DNA from: Saprospiraceae bacterium
GTDB taxonomy: Bacteria > Bacteroidota > Bacteroidia > Chitinophagales > Saprospiraceae
NCBI GenBank assembly: GCA_020629035.1
Contig: JAHDEC010000002.1
Coordinates: 189,228 to 253,227, forward strand
DNA length: 64,000 bases
Direction of reading: 5' to 3'
Position numbers and translations under genes: made by a program. Position 1 is the stretch's first letter, and each line of letters begins with the position of its first letter. A model generated the notes under the pieces. That model was given only the letters and a program-made list of their open reading frames with translations. It did no database searches and was not told the origin of the DNA. This document shows, piece by piece, positions 8,386 to 17,457 of the stretch.

Positions 8386-10047
8386 ATGAATAAATATATA
8401 TGCTTAGTACTAGTCGGTTTTTCCTGCATTTTTAGCGCCTGTTATACTGATCAGGATAATACAGAAACTGAAGTTACCACAAGCTACCCTGAAGTAGATA
8501 GTGATACTTGGTTGATAGCTAATACCTCGGATATGGATTTAAATGGTGGAGAATTTTCTTTACAAGTTGGAGAAAACACAGCAGAAATTACCGAGGATCA
8601 AACCATTCTAAGGCTAGAAAACGTATCAAAGTATAACCCTCTAGTTATCATTAAAAAAGCCAACGACATCATTTCTTTTGCAAAACCATTTCTGCTCGAA
8701 TTTGATGTGAATTTAGTTAGTTTTTTACCATTTCCAAATAGTGAACTTATCCCTGAAATATCGGGCTTGCACCAACTTTCAACATTAACCAACATTGAAC
8801 TAAACAATCTTAATCTTGTCGACAAAAATGACAATACCAATAGTGAGGCAGTCATTGAAACTAAGTTGATTTCAGACCCAGATATATTAAACCAAACAGG
8901 TAAGCATGGTTATGATAGATTAGGTAAGCTACAGTTTCTAATCCCTATTGAATTAATCTATCTCCAAGCCAAGTCGCAGAGTGGTGAATTTTTGTCAATA
9001 AAATCTGGTGAACTGCATATCAATACAAATATCACAGAAGAGCAGACCTTATTTTATTTAGATCAGTCTAGTGGACAATGGCAAGAAATTAATGCAGCTA
9101 ACGAATCAGTAAATAAGTTTGGATTCTTTCTCCTTGCTAAAAAATCAGATGGGACTTTTATAGAAGGAACTATGAAAGCTAAAGGAAAATTCGTAGCGTT
9201 CGAACCATTCAATATCAAATATGAGCATTGCAATTATCAAGCTTCAAGTACCTCCAAGGGAAAATATCTTGCGATTTCGCCCCTTGATAAAGTATCAGAA
9301 TTAGAACTTAAAAATCCTTGTAATGAAGTGACACAGCAAATAATCATAACTGCTGGGAGTGAGTATTTAAGTTATAACAACATTGAGCTACTAAATGATG
9401 AAGCCTACACCGAAATAGACGCGCAAATAATCGATTGTAATGGGAATATTACCGAACAAGCATTAATAAATGTAATACAAGAGGACGAGAGCCAATCTTT
9501 ACGATATTTTATTGATAAAGACATTGATGTAGTCATTTCCTCCTGTGCTGAAGATTTTAAAATCCAAGCCTTAGATTTAAATAGTTCAGAGCCAGGTCCG
9601 ACCATAGCATGGAATAAAGCTTGGAATGAGGAAATCGCTAATTTGTCAAGTTGCGCTGATCATAAACAAGGCTATACCTATATAAAAATACGAGATGACA
9701 TAAAGGTTCTCGATCCATTTATTGTGGAGATAGAGGATGGAAAAATATTTTTTAGAGAGACCAATAATACAATTGGTTTAGTGATTGATGGAACAAGTAG
9801 AGGTGATTATCTTAATGAAGATGTGCATATAGTGATCGATGACCCAAATTTCGGTGAGCAGGGCTATGCTATCGATTGTGCAGATTCTGCGTTTGGATGC
9901 AATATCGAAACTTGCTATTTAAGTCATGATGGAACTGGAGAAGATGGATGGAGTCGAATACGATTTGCAGGTAATTTATGGATGCAAACCATTAATCCTG
10001 CGAGTGTAGGAAATTTTGAAGTAGAAGGAATCATCTTAACCAAGTAA
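8386..10047 (+). CDS. Lipoprotein of sigma/anti-sigma-barrel module 1
   Basis: A 553-residue predicted lipoprotein. The ATG at 8386 (MNKYICLVLVGFSCIFSAC) gives a normal lipobox; an ATG nine bases upstream is also possible. The body is beta-rich. Its middle segment (about residues 195-245: GEFLSIKSGELHINTN, then LFYLDQSSGQWQEI) resembles in layout the lipoprotein of the second module at 57606. Several later cysteines (CNYQ, PCNEV, CNGNI, SSCAED, SSCADH) suggest disulfides. It ends 20 bases before the sigma-factor gene on the same strand, so cotranscription is likely. The function is unknown. A role as sensor or ligand of the neighbouring barrel-type anti-sigma factor is my inference. Confidence 0.7.
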   Translation: MNKYICLVLVGFSCIFSACYTDQDNTETEVTTSYPEVDSDTWLIANTSDMDLNGGEFSLQVGENTAEITEDQTILRLENVSKYNPLVIIKKANDIISFAKPFLLEFDVNLVSFLPFPNSELIPEISGLHQLSTLTNIELNNLNLVDKNDNTNSEAVIETKLISDPDILNQTGKHGYDRLGKLQFLIPIELIYLQAKSQSGEFLSIKSGELHINTNITEEQTLFYLDQSSGQWQEINAANESVNKFGFFLLAKKSDGTFIEGTMKAKGKFVAFEPFNIKYEHCNYQASSTSKGKYLAISPLDKVSELELKNPCNEVTQQIIITAGSEYLSYNNIELLNDEAYTEIDAQIIDCNGNITEQALINVIQEDESQSLRYFIDKDIDVVISSCAEDFKIQALDLNSSEPGPTIAWNKAWNEEIANLSSCADHKQGYTYIKIRDDIKVLDPFIVEIEDGKIFFRETNNTIGLVIDGTSRGDYLNEDVHIVIDDPNFGEQGYAIDCADSAFGCNIETCYLSHDGTGEDGWSRIRFAGNLWMQTINPASVGNFEVEGIILTK

Positions 10048-10067
10048 ACCTAACGTAAAAGAAGCTT

Positions 10068-10646
10068 TTGACTGAAGCACTTATCATACAAGCCTGCCAA
10101 CGAAAAGACCCACTAGGCCAACGAGCTTTTGTGGACACATACAGTAGATATCTGCTGGGTGTATGCTATAGATATGCGGGTAATAGTGATTTTGCTAAAG
10201 ATTGTTTACAAGAGAGTTTAGTCCATATTTTAAACAACATTGATAAATATAAAGATCAAGGAAGGTTTAAATCTTGGATCGGAATGGTAGCAGCCAATAA
10301 GTGCTTAGAAATCATAAGAAAAGAGAAAAAACATCGCTTTACGGATATGGATCAATTACACGAACCGTCCATAGGAGAAACTAGTAGTTACAGATTAGAA
10401 AAGGAAGATGTTATGCGCTACATCGAAGCACTTCCAGATAATTATAGAATAGCTGTAAACATGTATTTAGTGGAAGGTTACAGCCACAAAGAAATCGGTG
10501 TACAGTTAGGAATAACAGAAAGTAGTTCACGGTCTTTAGTATCTCGCGCAAGAAATATGATAAAGACCAATTTTGAAAAAGAAAACTTAAAACTTGTCCA
10601 TAAAAAGCGAATGCGCAATGAGACAGGATTAACAAGATTAAATTAA
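10068..10646 (+). CDS. ECF RNA polymerase sigma factor (module 1)
   Basis: A 192-residue extracytoplasmic-function sigma-70 protein. Region 2 is visible near residues 15-80 (AFVDTYSRYLLGVCYRYAGN, then GRFKSWIGMVAANKCLEIIR). Region 4 is near 125-175 (LPDNYRIAVNMYLVEGYSHK, EIGVQLGITESSSRSLVSRA). The start is TTG at 10068; no ATG lies at a usable position, and this start aligns with the normal ECF N-terminus (LIIQACQRKDPLGQRAF). Only five bases separate its stop from the anti-sigma-barrel gene. It is 55% or less similar by eye to the second sigma factor at 55578, so the two probably have different targets. Confidence 0.92.
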   Translation: MTEALIIQACQRKDPLGQRAFVDTYSRYLLGVCYRYAGNSDFAKDCLQESLVHILNNIDKYKDQGRFKSWIGMVAANKCLEIIRKEKKHRFTDMDQLHEPSIGETSSYRLEKEDVMRYIEALPDNYRIAVNMYLVEGYSHKEIGVQLGITESSSRSLVSRARNMIKTNFEKENLKLVHKKRMRNETGLTRLN

Positions 10647-10651
10647 ATATT

Positions 10652-12067
10652 ATGGCTAATAATCTTAACCATCAAGAAGAGAAACTCAAACACATTCTAG
10701 AAAATCTAGAAATGGATATTGATACCTCTTTACTTTGGGATTCTATCGAATCTCGAGTAGAAAAACCTAAGAGACGATTTGGTTTTCTATGGCTAAGTCT
10801 ATTAACAGGGGTCTTCCTTGTTGGTGGATTTCTTGCCACTTACTGGTTTAAGAGCCATAATGTCCCGCAAGATCAAGTGGCTGCTAAACTAGCAACAAAT
10901 GAGCATATAACAGCGGCAGAAAAACCGGTGATCACGGCTAATTCATCTGAAGCAATAGTGTATAAAACTGATACCAACGAAACGTTAGATAAACATGTAA
11001 ATAAGCCTAAATTAGTACCTACAAAAAATGTAAATAAAAAAGCAGCAACAAATCAATCTACTTTAAATCAAGCATACAATACACTTAATTTAACTACTAT
11101 ACATAGAGATAACTTAAGTAAAAATTTAACAACAATATCAGAAAAAACTGAAAAAGCAAACAGCCTCAAAACGCATAACAACAGTTTTACAAATACGCTT
11201 AATTCCGCAAATGATTTGGTCACCACATTGAACAAGCTTAATAGATTACATTTAAGACCTCTTAGTTTAGATGATCATGTTTTTCTTTTGTCAAATGATC
11301 ATATTGATCCAATAGATGTTAAGCTTGCAGCGCTCAAAAAATCGCTAATTCCTCAATTTTTTATAGCTATAAAATCAGGGGCTAATATCAGCTTCACTGA
11401 TCCTAATTTAACTAGAGATGTAGAATATTTTAATGCAAAGGAATTTACTAAAGAAGAGGGTTTAGTAGGTTATGATTTCAATGTTCAACTTGGAAGGTAC
11501 TTAAACGATGCTTGGAAAATAACCGCTGGGATCGGTTTCAATAATCAGACAGTGCGTTACACAAACCAGGAACAAGTCACCATTGTAGAAGAAGTAGATA
11601 TTGTGGATATCGAGTATGACAATGTAGGTAACGCAACTGAAATTCTATCAAAGGCAGAACAGACAACGACTAATAATTATGATATCCAGTGGCATAGAAA
11701 CCATCAAAACATTAATCTTGAATGCTTAATCGGTAAAGATCTTTTGCATCAAAATAATTGGCGCATTGGTCTTGAAGCTGGTTATATTTTTACCATTGCT
11801 TCTACATCTAAAGGTTATTACTTTAATGATGCCGTTGAGTCGTTTTCAAAAATCATTAATAATGAAGAAAATCCCTATCGAGTAAATGGATTATCTAGCG
11901 CTCAAATTGGGACTTATGTGGAATATAAGCTAGGGAAGATAGACCTAGGTCTCTACCCTTCTTTCAGATATCACCTAAATTCTCTAACAAACAGCCAGCA
12001 CTTCTATAGTCTTAGAAATTCACAATTAGGAGTTCAGGCTTCGGCGAGATATAATTTTGGCAAATAA
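10652..12067 (+). CDS. Predicted dual-membrane-spanning anti-sigma factor with C-terminal outer-membrane beta-barrel (module 1)
   Basis: A 471-residue protein with a striking order of parts. Residues 1-42 are a short cytoplasmic segment holding SLLWDSIESRVEKPKRR, resembling anti-sigma N-termini. Residues 43-66 form one transmembrane helix. Residues 67 to about 235 are a low-complexity N/K/T-rich linker without cysteines. The remainder is an outer-membrane beta-barrel (PQFFIAIKSGANISF, GYDFNVQLGRYL, QLGVQASARYNFGK). There is no signal peptide, so the N-terminus stays inside while the tail should reach the outer membrane. This matches the Dma (dual membrane-spanning anti-sigma) proteins that I recall being described in Bacteroides thetaiotaomicron. 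Its place five bases after an ECF sigma gene supports the anti-sigma role. Confidence 0.8.
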   Translation: MANNLNHQEEKLKHILENLEMDIDTSLLWDSIESRVEKPKRRFGFLWLSLLTGVFLVGGFLATYWFKSHNVPQDQVAAKLATNEHITAAEKPVITANSSEAIVYKTDTNETLDKHVNKPKLVPTKNVNKKAATNQSTLNQAYNTLNLTTIHRDNLSKNLTTISEKTEKANSLKTHNNSFTNTLNSANDLVTTLNKLNRLHLRPLSLDDHVFLLSNDHIDPIDVKLAALKKSLIPQFFIAIKSGANISFTDPNLTRDVEYFNAKEFTKEEGLVGYDFNVQLGRYLNDAWKITAGIGFNNQTVRYTNQEQVTIVEEVDIVDIEYDNVGNATEILSKAEQTTTNNYDIQWHRNHQNINLECLIGKDLLHQNNWRIGLEAGYIFTIASTSKGYYFNDAVESFSKIINNEENPYRVNGLSSAQIGTYVEYKLGKIDLGLYPSFRYHLNSLTNSQHFYSLRNSQLGVQASARYNFGK

Positions 12068-12073
12068 ATATGA

Positions 12074-12109
12074 AGAATGTTGCAGCGTATATAATTATGG
12101 CTGCATTCT
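12074..12109 (+). terminator. Possible 3' hairpin of module 1 transcript
   Basis: An interrupted inverted repeat (AGAATG...CAGC / GCTG CATTCT, three-base bulge) just after the anti-sigma-barrel stop codon. It lacks a T-tract, so it may only stabilise the transcript end. Confidence 0.3.
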
Positions 12110-12172
12110 ATTAATAGTAGGCGAAAACATAGCCAATCAATATTTAATATTAAACAACAACTTTTTTTAAAA

Positions 12173-12217
12173 CTCCCAACTTGGAACAACTAAGTTGTGT
12201 GGAAACCAAGCCGGGAG
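12173..12217 (+). promoter_or_regulatory. Nested hairpin in the leader of the large T9SS gene
   Basis: Three nested complementary segments lie in order: CTCCC (12173) with GGGAG (12213), CTTGG (12180) with CCAAG (12206), and ACAAC with GTTGT around 12186-12198. The fold ends 24 bases before the ATG at 12242. No T-tract follows, so it is not a terminator. It is more GC-rich than the surrounding intergenic DNA. The role is unknown; a translation-control or transcript-stability element is my guess. Confidence 0.4.
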
Positions 12218-12241
12218 CGTCAAAATCTTAAAACTAAAATT

Positions 12242-15200
12242 ATGAAAATTTTTACCAACTGCATGCTCATAATTTGCTCATTCATGTATGGAGTAAATAT
12301 TCATGCTCAAACCATTGCGTGTGTTAACGACACCTATATCTCACTTGATGAAAATGGTGAATTGGAAGTCCTGCCCGAAATGATTTTATTCGGAGGTCCT
12401 TATGATTATGAAGTTATGGAAGTCGTTCCTAGCCAATTTACTTGCGCTGATATAGGATCACACACAGTTAGCGTTACCGATACTGAAGCTGATATTTCGT
12501 GTTGGGCAACTGTAAATATCGAAGATAAACTACCTCCTGTTGCTATTTGTGAACAAAACTCAATCATAGAATTACCTGAAGAAGAGACTGGCATGTATTC
12601 ACTAAATCTAATGGCCATTGATTTAGCATCTGATAGTTGGGATAACTGCACAGCAAATGGGGCTTTACGATATACATTTACGACTGAAAACCCAGCTAAT
12701 GATCCCAATTTTGATACAGCTATAAATTCATCATCACAACTTCTAGTTTATAATGAGGAAGATGGAAAATATTTTCAAGAAACAGTACAAGCATATATCT
12801 GGGATGAAAGTGGGAATTGGAACGCTTGTATAGTAGATATTAATATAGTATTAGGTCCTTGTGAGGATTTTAATTGGGATATAGATGTTTCTACTCCATT
12901 GGAATCTATCACTGTGTCAGAATTTAATGTAGCAGCTAATGATTTGAGTCCTGATTATCTGGCTGCTGAAACTGATTTTCAATATAATGAAGTCTACCCA
13001 GCATCTTCTGTTTGTTTTCCCAATGATTTGTCTGTTTCTTGGGTTGATAGTGTTACTTATCTAACGAATGGTTCATATCTCATCGAAAGAAAATTTACTG
13101 TAGTCAACTGGGTTATTGAAGAAACAAGGATGTTTGAACAAGCGATTACTAACACAAATACACCGGCCCTTTTTTGTAATGAATCGGTAACGATTTCATT
13201 AGATCCTTTAGGTGAGTCTATTTTATCACCAGATATGTTTCTTGAGGGAAATCAAGATGTTCAAGATTTAAGTCTTAACCTCTTCACGGCGAATTGTGAC
13301 GACATTGAAAATAGTCCACTAAGTATTGAGGTAAGTGGGATGCTTGGAAATGAGTCCGTTACGTGCACTTCTCTATTAACTGTCGAAGATAAAACACCAC
13401 CCATACCCATTGCCCACCAAAACAATACTTTAGTACTTGGACAAAATGGAGAGGCTAGCCTTTTTGCGGAAGATTTAAATAATAATAGTTATGATGGATG
13501 TTCAGGTTTTGATCTGAGTTTTACATTATCTCAATACACATTTAATATATCTCATTTAGGAGATAATACTGTATTTCTCAATGTTTGCGATGAATACAAT
13601 AATTGCAACTCCACTTGGACAAACGTGAAAGTTGTGAATGGAAGCACCAGCTTAGCATGTAATGATCATATTAATGTGTCTGTAGATAATGCAGGCGAAG
13701 TGCATTTAACTCCTGATGTTGGTTTAGAGGGAGGACCTTATGATTATGATCTAATGACCATCACTCCGAGTTTTTTAGATTGTAGCAATATTGGTGAAGA
13801 AATTACATATACTGTCACAGATACAGTCAATGAGACTTCTTGCTGGGGAACCTTATTTGTAGAAGATAAATTGGCTCCTATTGTTATCGTGAATAATAAT
13901 GTTGTACTCATGCTTGTTGAAGGCCAAAACGGTGAAGCTCCTATGGGTAGAATTTATGCTGAGCAAATTGATAATGGTTCATTTGACAACTGTACGGCTC
14001 AGGAAGATTTACTTTTTGAACCTGATTTTTATGAGTTTAATTGCTCAGATGTAGGTACTCAGACGATTAGCTTAACTGTAACTGACGAAAGCGGCAATAG
14101 TGCTAGTACGACCCTTAGTGTAATAGTGGAAGCTAATGACGGCAGCGTTACTGAAATTACTTGTCCTGCTGACATTGTAGTTGATTGCGGAATCAATTTG
14201 GATGATGAGAATATTATAAACAACCTTTTAGGGAACCCTAGCTTTGATAATGATCAAGTTTGTGTTGCTTATTCTTATCAAAATGTAAATGGTTTTGATC
14301 AAAATAATGATGGAGATTTAGAAGATAGTTTTATCATAGATGGAACGACAATTTCTGAGAACTATAAACTGGAATGTGGATATGGAACGATAGCTCGTCA
14401 ATGGATTTCTAGTAATGGTTTAGGCTGTACTCAATTAATTTATGTAAAAGCTTCAGATGATCTTTTTGATGGTGATTCAATGATTGATTGGCCTTATTCA
14501 GAAGATTATTTTATTGATATAGATCAAAATGATGGTCAAATTTCTTGCAATACACCAGGTGGTTCATCTTCAGTAAGCATTGTGAGTGTGGATGAAAACC
14601 AAGCCATGGTAAATATAGATTGCATCGATGACATTTGTGAATTACCAGTTTGGCTGGAGCAAGATTGCGAACTAATTGGTTATAATATTGCATCAGACAC
14701 TTTACTTTTTGGAGTGGAATTTTGTGCACAAATCACCAATACCTATACAGTAATTAATTGGTGTGAATACAATGAAGCAACGGGTGCTGGAGTTTGGACT
14801 TACCAAGTGGTTGCCAATTTCACTGATACAAGCGATCCTGCGGTTCAAGTAGAAGATGCTGAAATTTCACTAGTCTGTGATGGACAAAGTTCATTAGGCA
14901 TGTACATCCTTCCTGACGCGGAAGCTTGTGTAAATGCAGATTATCGGCTTGAAATATTTGTAGATTATTTTTCAGATAATAGCATTGACTTAGAGTGGAG
15001 TTCATGGTCACCAGTAGACCTAGGTGTTGCTTCTAGTCCATTATGGGATGATGATGACGGAAATGGTATTCCTGATGTAAGTGTTGGAAATATTGGTGGT
15101 GTAGATAATGCTAGCAGCAATACAGTTCCTAATGATTTTCTTTATACTATAACCCTTCCAGATGATGCTCCGATTACAACTGGAGATGAACAACATCAAG

Positions 15201-17365
15201 TGATTTGGAAAGTTTTTGATTTCTGCGGAAATCTTGTTTCTGATTCTAATATGTTTACCATTCAAGGAGATCTTGATGATGATATAGATCCAATTCCATT
15301 CTGCATAAACAATTCGACAGCTATAATGCAGGAGGATGAAGAAGGTAATGTAGATCTAACGCTTTATGCCATCGATTTTAACTTTGGAAGCTATGATAAT
15401 TGTACGGCTAGTGAGAATTTAAGATTTACGTTTACAGACACTCCACCAGCAGAAGATTCTTTGTACATAAATACCGAAAGAACTTCATCTATAGTGATAG
15501 AATATCCTGGTGCAGGAGTTGAAACTATTACGGTAAATTTAGATATCTACGTATGGGATGAAAATGGAAACTATGACTATTGTGTTGCACAGGTGCACAT
15601 AACCATTGGTGATTGTCTTGATTTTTCTTGGGAAGAAGATGTGTTTTTCCCATTAGAATTAATAGAAATTACAGCCTTGGGTGTCTCACCTGATAGTTTG
15701 ACACCAGAGCAATTAATGGAAAATCATGGATTTACCCTCGCTGAGGTTGAACCGACCTATACAGAGTGTTGGGAGACTAATATGTTTTCTACCTATTCTG
15801 ACATAGTATTTGAAATTGGAAATGGAGCCTATAAAATATTGAGAACTTGGGTGATATTAAATTGGCTTGAAGCTGAGACCTACGAATATTCTCAAATAAT
15901 TAAGAACTACAATGAATTTGATTTCATTTGTGATTTTCTTCCTAGATCCGCAGATGTTATTGATTGTGATTTTGGACACACACTTGCAGATGACGTCGAA
16001 TGGCCAAATGATCTGGACATTCTAGATCACCGTATTACTCCGAGCGAATTAATAGAATTTTCTGATGTTGATCCGCTGGATGCTGAGCCTTCTTTTTACA
16101 ATACTTCTGAGCAGTATGTTGCAAGCTATGTAGATTTATTGGGGACAATATCGCCTGATGCCTTAGTTATCCTTAGGCAATGGACTGCATCTCGTATGGA
16201 CTTTCCTGGTTTAGAGTGGGAATATGAGCAACAAATAACCATAGACTTAACACAGTTTGCCCCAGTGGTAAGTACCCAAACGATAGGTTTAAGACCAATA
16301 CCTAATGTAGAATTAGCTGAAAATATATCGACAGACGAATTTGGATTGGCACAATTCGATGAGACAACAACTTATAATCCTGTGAAGGAAGATGTATCTC
16401 ACAATGGTATTACTGTAAAGGATATTGTACTTCTTGGAAATCATATACTTGGTAATGCAGGTCTTAGTTCGGCGCAAGAACTTGCAGCAGATATATCGGG
16501 TGATACCGAGCTGTCATCCTTTGATCTAGTCTTAATGAGAAAAGCACTAACCGGTGTTGAAGAAATCTATAGTACTGAATGGATATTTAGTGAAATATCA
16601 TCAGGAATAATAAATGATGGAACCAACTCAATTCAGTATTTAGGTATTAAACCTGGTGATTTGGATGATGATGCTTACTTAGTCGAATTTGAGAAGGAGG
16701 ATCCCGTGATGGAAATCAGTATGACGGATATTGTTTTAAATGCTGGTCAAACCTATGAAATAGATATTACAGTAGATCAATCAGTAATTACATCTGGTTT
16801 CCAGGCTTCATACTTCATGGATAAAGACTTAGTAACTATAGTAGATGTCACTGCACCGGTATTTAATGATCCAATAATGAATTTTTTCGTTAATGACTCA
16901 AATGAGTTAACCATGGTTGCTACCAATCTTGATTATAATAAAGTGACAATAGAAGATGGTGAAGCAATATTTACTTTAAGCCTATTTGCAAACCAGAATA
17001 CAACTTTAAATGAGGTTTTTGCTGAAACTGATACCCGGAATTCGTACATCTTAGATGAGGAATACACATTATTAGCACTCGGTACAAACATGGAAAATGT
17101 TATTCCTTCAAGTAATAAAGATTTAGTTGACAACTCAGGGGTAAAGCTTTACCCTAATCCCGCGAGTGAGTTTATTACTTTCGAACTGGAACAGCAGCAT
17201 GAAAAAATACTACAAATAGAATTGTTCAATGTGATTGGAGAAAAGGTATTGGAAAGCTCGACCACTGAATCAATTCGGATCGGTCATTTATCTCCAGGCG
17301 TATATTCATATATGCTACATTTCGAAAACAGTATAATGGCTGGCAAACTACAAATAGTGCGCTAG
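12242..17365 (+). CDS. Giant T9SS-secreted surface protein with dockerin-like and cohesin-like regions
   Basis: A 1707-residue exported protein. The ATG at 12242 opens a signal peptide (MKIFTNCMLIICSFMYGVNI...HAQ); the frame's earlier start would place it inside the leader hairpin. The N-terminal 1200 residues hold HYR/PKD-like beta-sandwich units with recurring VEDKLPPVAIC-type and WDNCTANGALRYTF-type motifs and many paired cysteines. Around residues 1380-1440 is a dockerin-like pair (HNGITVKDIVLLGNHILG; DISGDTELSSFDLVLMRKAL). A cohesin-like beta domain follows (EISMTDIVLNAGQTYEIDIT). The end is a type A T9SS sorting domain (VKLYPNPASEFITFELE, LSPGVYSYMLH, KLQIVR). It is probably a surface adhesin or matrix protein; no catalytic motif was seen. 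Confidence 0.85.
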   Translation: MKIFTNCMLIICSFMYGVNIHAQTIACVNDTYISLDENGELEVLPEMILFGGPYDYEVMEVVPSQFTCADIGSHTVSVTDTEADISCWATVNIEDKLPPVAICEQNSIIELPEEETGMYSLNLMAIDLASDSWDNCTANGALRYTFTTENPANDPNFDTAINSSSQLLVYNEEDGKYFQETVQAYIWDESGNWNACIVDINIVLGPCEDFNWDIDVSTPLESITVSEFNVAANDLSPDYLAAETDFQYNEVYPASSVCFPNDLSVSWVDSVTYLTNGSYLIERKFTVVNWVIEETRMFEQAITNTNTPALFCNESVTISLDPLGESILSPDMFLEGNQDVQDLSLNLFTANCDDIENSPLSIEVSGMLGNESVTCTSLLTVEDKTPPIPIAHQNNTLVLGQNGEASLFAEDLNNNSYDGCSGFDLSFTLSQYTFNISHLGDNTVFLNVCDEYNNCNSTWTNVKVVNGSTSLACNDHINVSVDNAGEVHLTPDVGLEGGPYDYDLMTITPSFLDCSNIGEEITYTVTDTVNETSCWGTLFVEDKLAPIVIVNNNVVLMLVEGQNGEAPMGRIYAEQIDNGSFDNCTAQEDLLFEPDFYEFNCSDVGTQTISLTVTDESGNSASTTLSVIVEANDGSVTEITCPADIVVDCGINLDDENIINNLLGNPSFDNDQVCVAYSYQNVNGFDQNNDGDLEDSFIIDGTTISENYKLECGYGTIARQWISSNGLGCTQLIYVKASDDLFDGDSMIDWPYSEDYFIDIDQNDGQISCNTPGGSSSVSIVSVDENQAMVNIDCIDDICELPVWLEQDCELIGYNIASDTLLFGVEFCAQITNTYTVINWCEYNEATGAGVWTYQVVANFTDTSDPAVQVEDAEISLVCDGQSSLGMYILPDAEACVNADYRLEIFVDYFSDNSIDLEWSSWSPVDLGVASSPLWDDDDGNGIPDVSVGNIGGVDNASSNTVPNDFLYTITLPDDAPITTGDEQHQVIWKVFDFCGNLVSDSNMFTIQGDLDDDIDPIPFCINNSTAIMQEDEEGNVDLTLYAIDFNFGSYDNCTASENLRFTFTDTPPAEDSLYINTERTSSIVIEYPGAGVETITVNLDIYVWDENGNYDYCVAQVHITIGDCLDFSWEEDVFFPLELIEITALGVSPDSLTPEQLMENHGFTLAEVEPTYTECWETNMFSTYSDIVFEIGNGAYKILRTWVILNWLEAETYEYSQIIKNYNEFDFICDFLPRSADVIDCDFGHTLADDVEWPNDLDILDHRITPSELIEFSDVDPLDAEPSFYNTSEQYVASYVDLLGTISPDALVILRQWTASRMDFPGLEWEYEQQITIDLTQFAPVVSTQTIGLRPIPNVELAENISTDEFGLAQFDETTTYNPVKEDVSHNGITVKDIVLLGNHILGNAGLSSAQELAADISGDTELSSFDLVLMRKALTGVEEIYSTEWIFSEISSGIINDGTNSIQYLGIKPGDLDDDAYLVEFEKEDPVMEISMTDIVLNAGQTYEIDITVDQSVITSGFQASYFMDKDLVTIVDVTAPVFNDPIMNFFVNDSNELTMVATNLDYNKVTIEDGEAIFTLSLFANQNTTLNEVFAETDTRNSYILDEEYTLLALGTNMENVIPSSNKDLVDNSGVKLYPNPASEFITFELEQQHEKILQIELFNVIGEKVLESSTTESIRIGHLSPGVYSYMLHFENSIMAGKLQIVR

Positions 17366-17396
17366 TGCCAAGTTTATTTGAACATTTCCTTATGAA

Positions 17397-17430
17397 GAGG
17401 TCGCCCGCAGACAAGGCGACCTCTTTTTTT
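17397..17430 (+). terminator. Intrinsic terminator after the giant T9SS gene
   Basis: A perfect 9-bp stem (GAGGTCGCC / GGCGACCTC) with a nine-base loop, followed by seven T. Confidence 0.9.
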
Positions 17431-17457
17431 GTGCATTACATTATGTATTTTTAGCGG

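Noticed and set aside
12242-17365. Possible cellulosome scaffold
   Set aside because: No carbohydrate-binding or glycoside hydrolase domain is seen, and only one cohesin-like unit exists; a general surface-assembly role is likelier.
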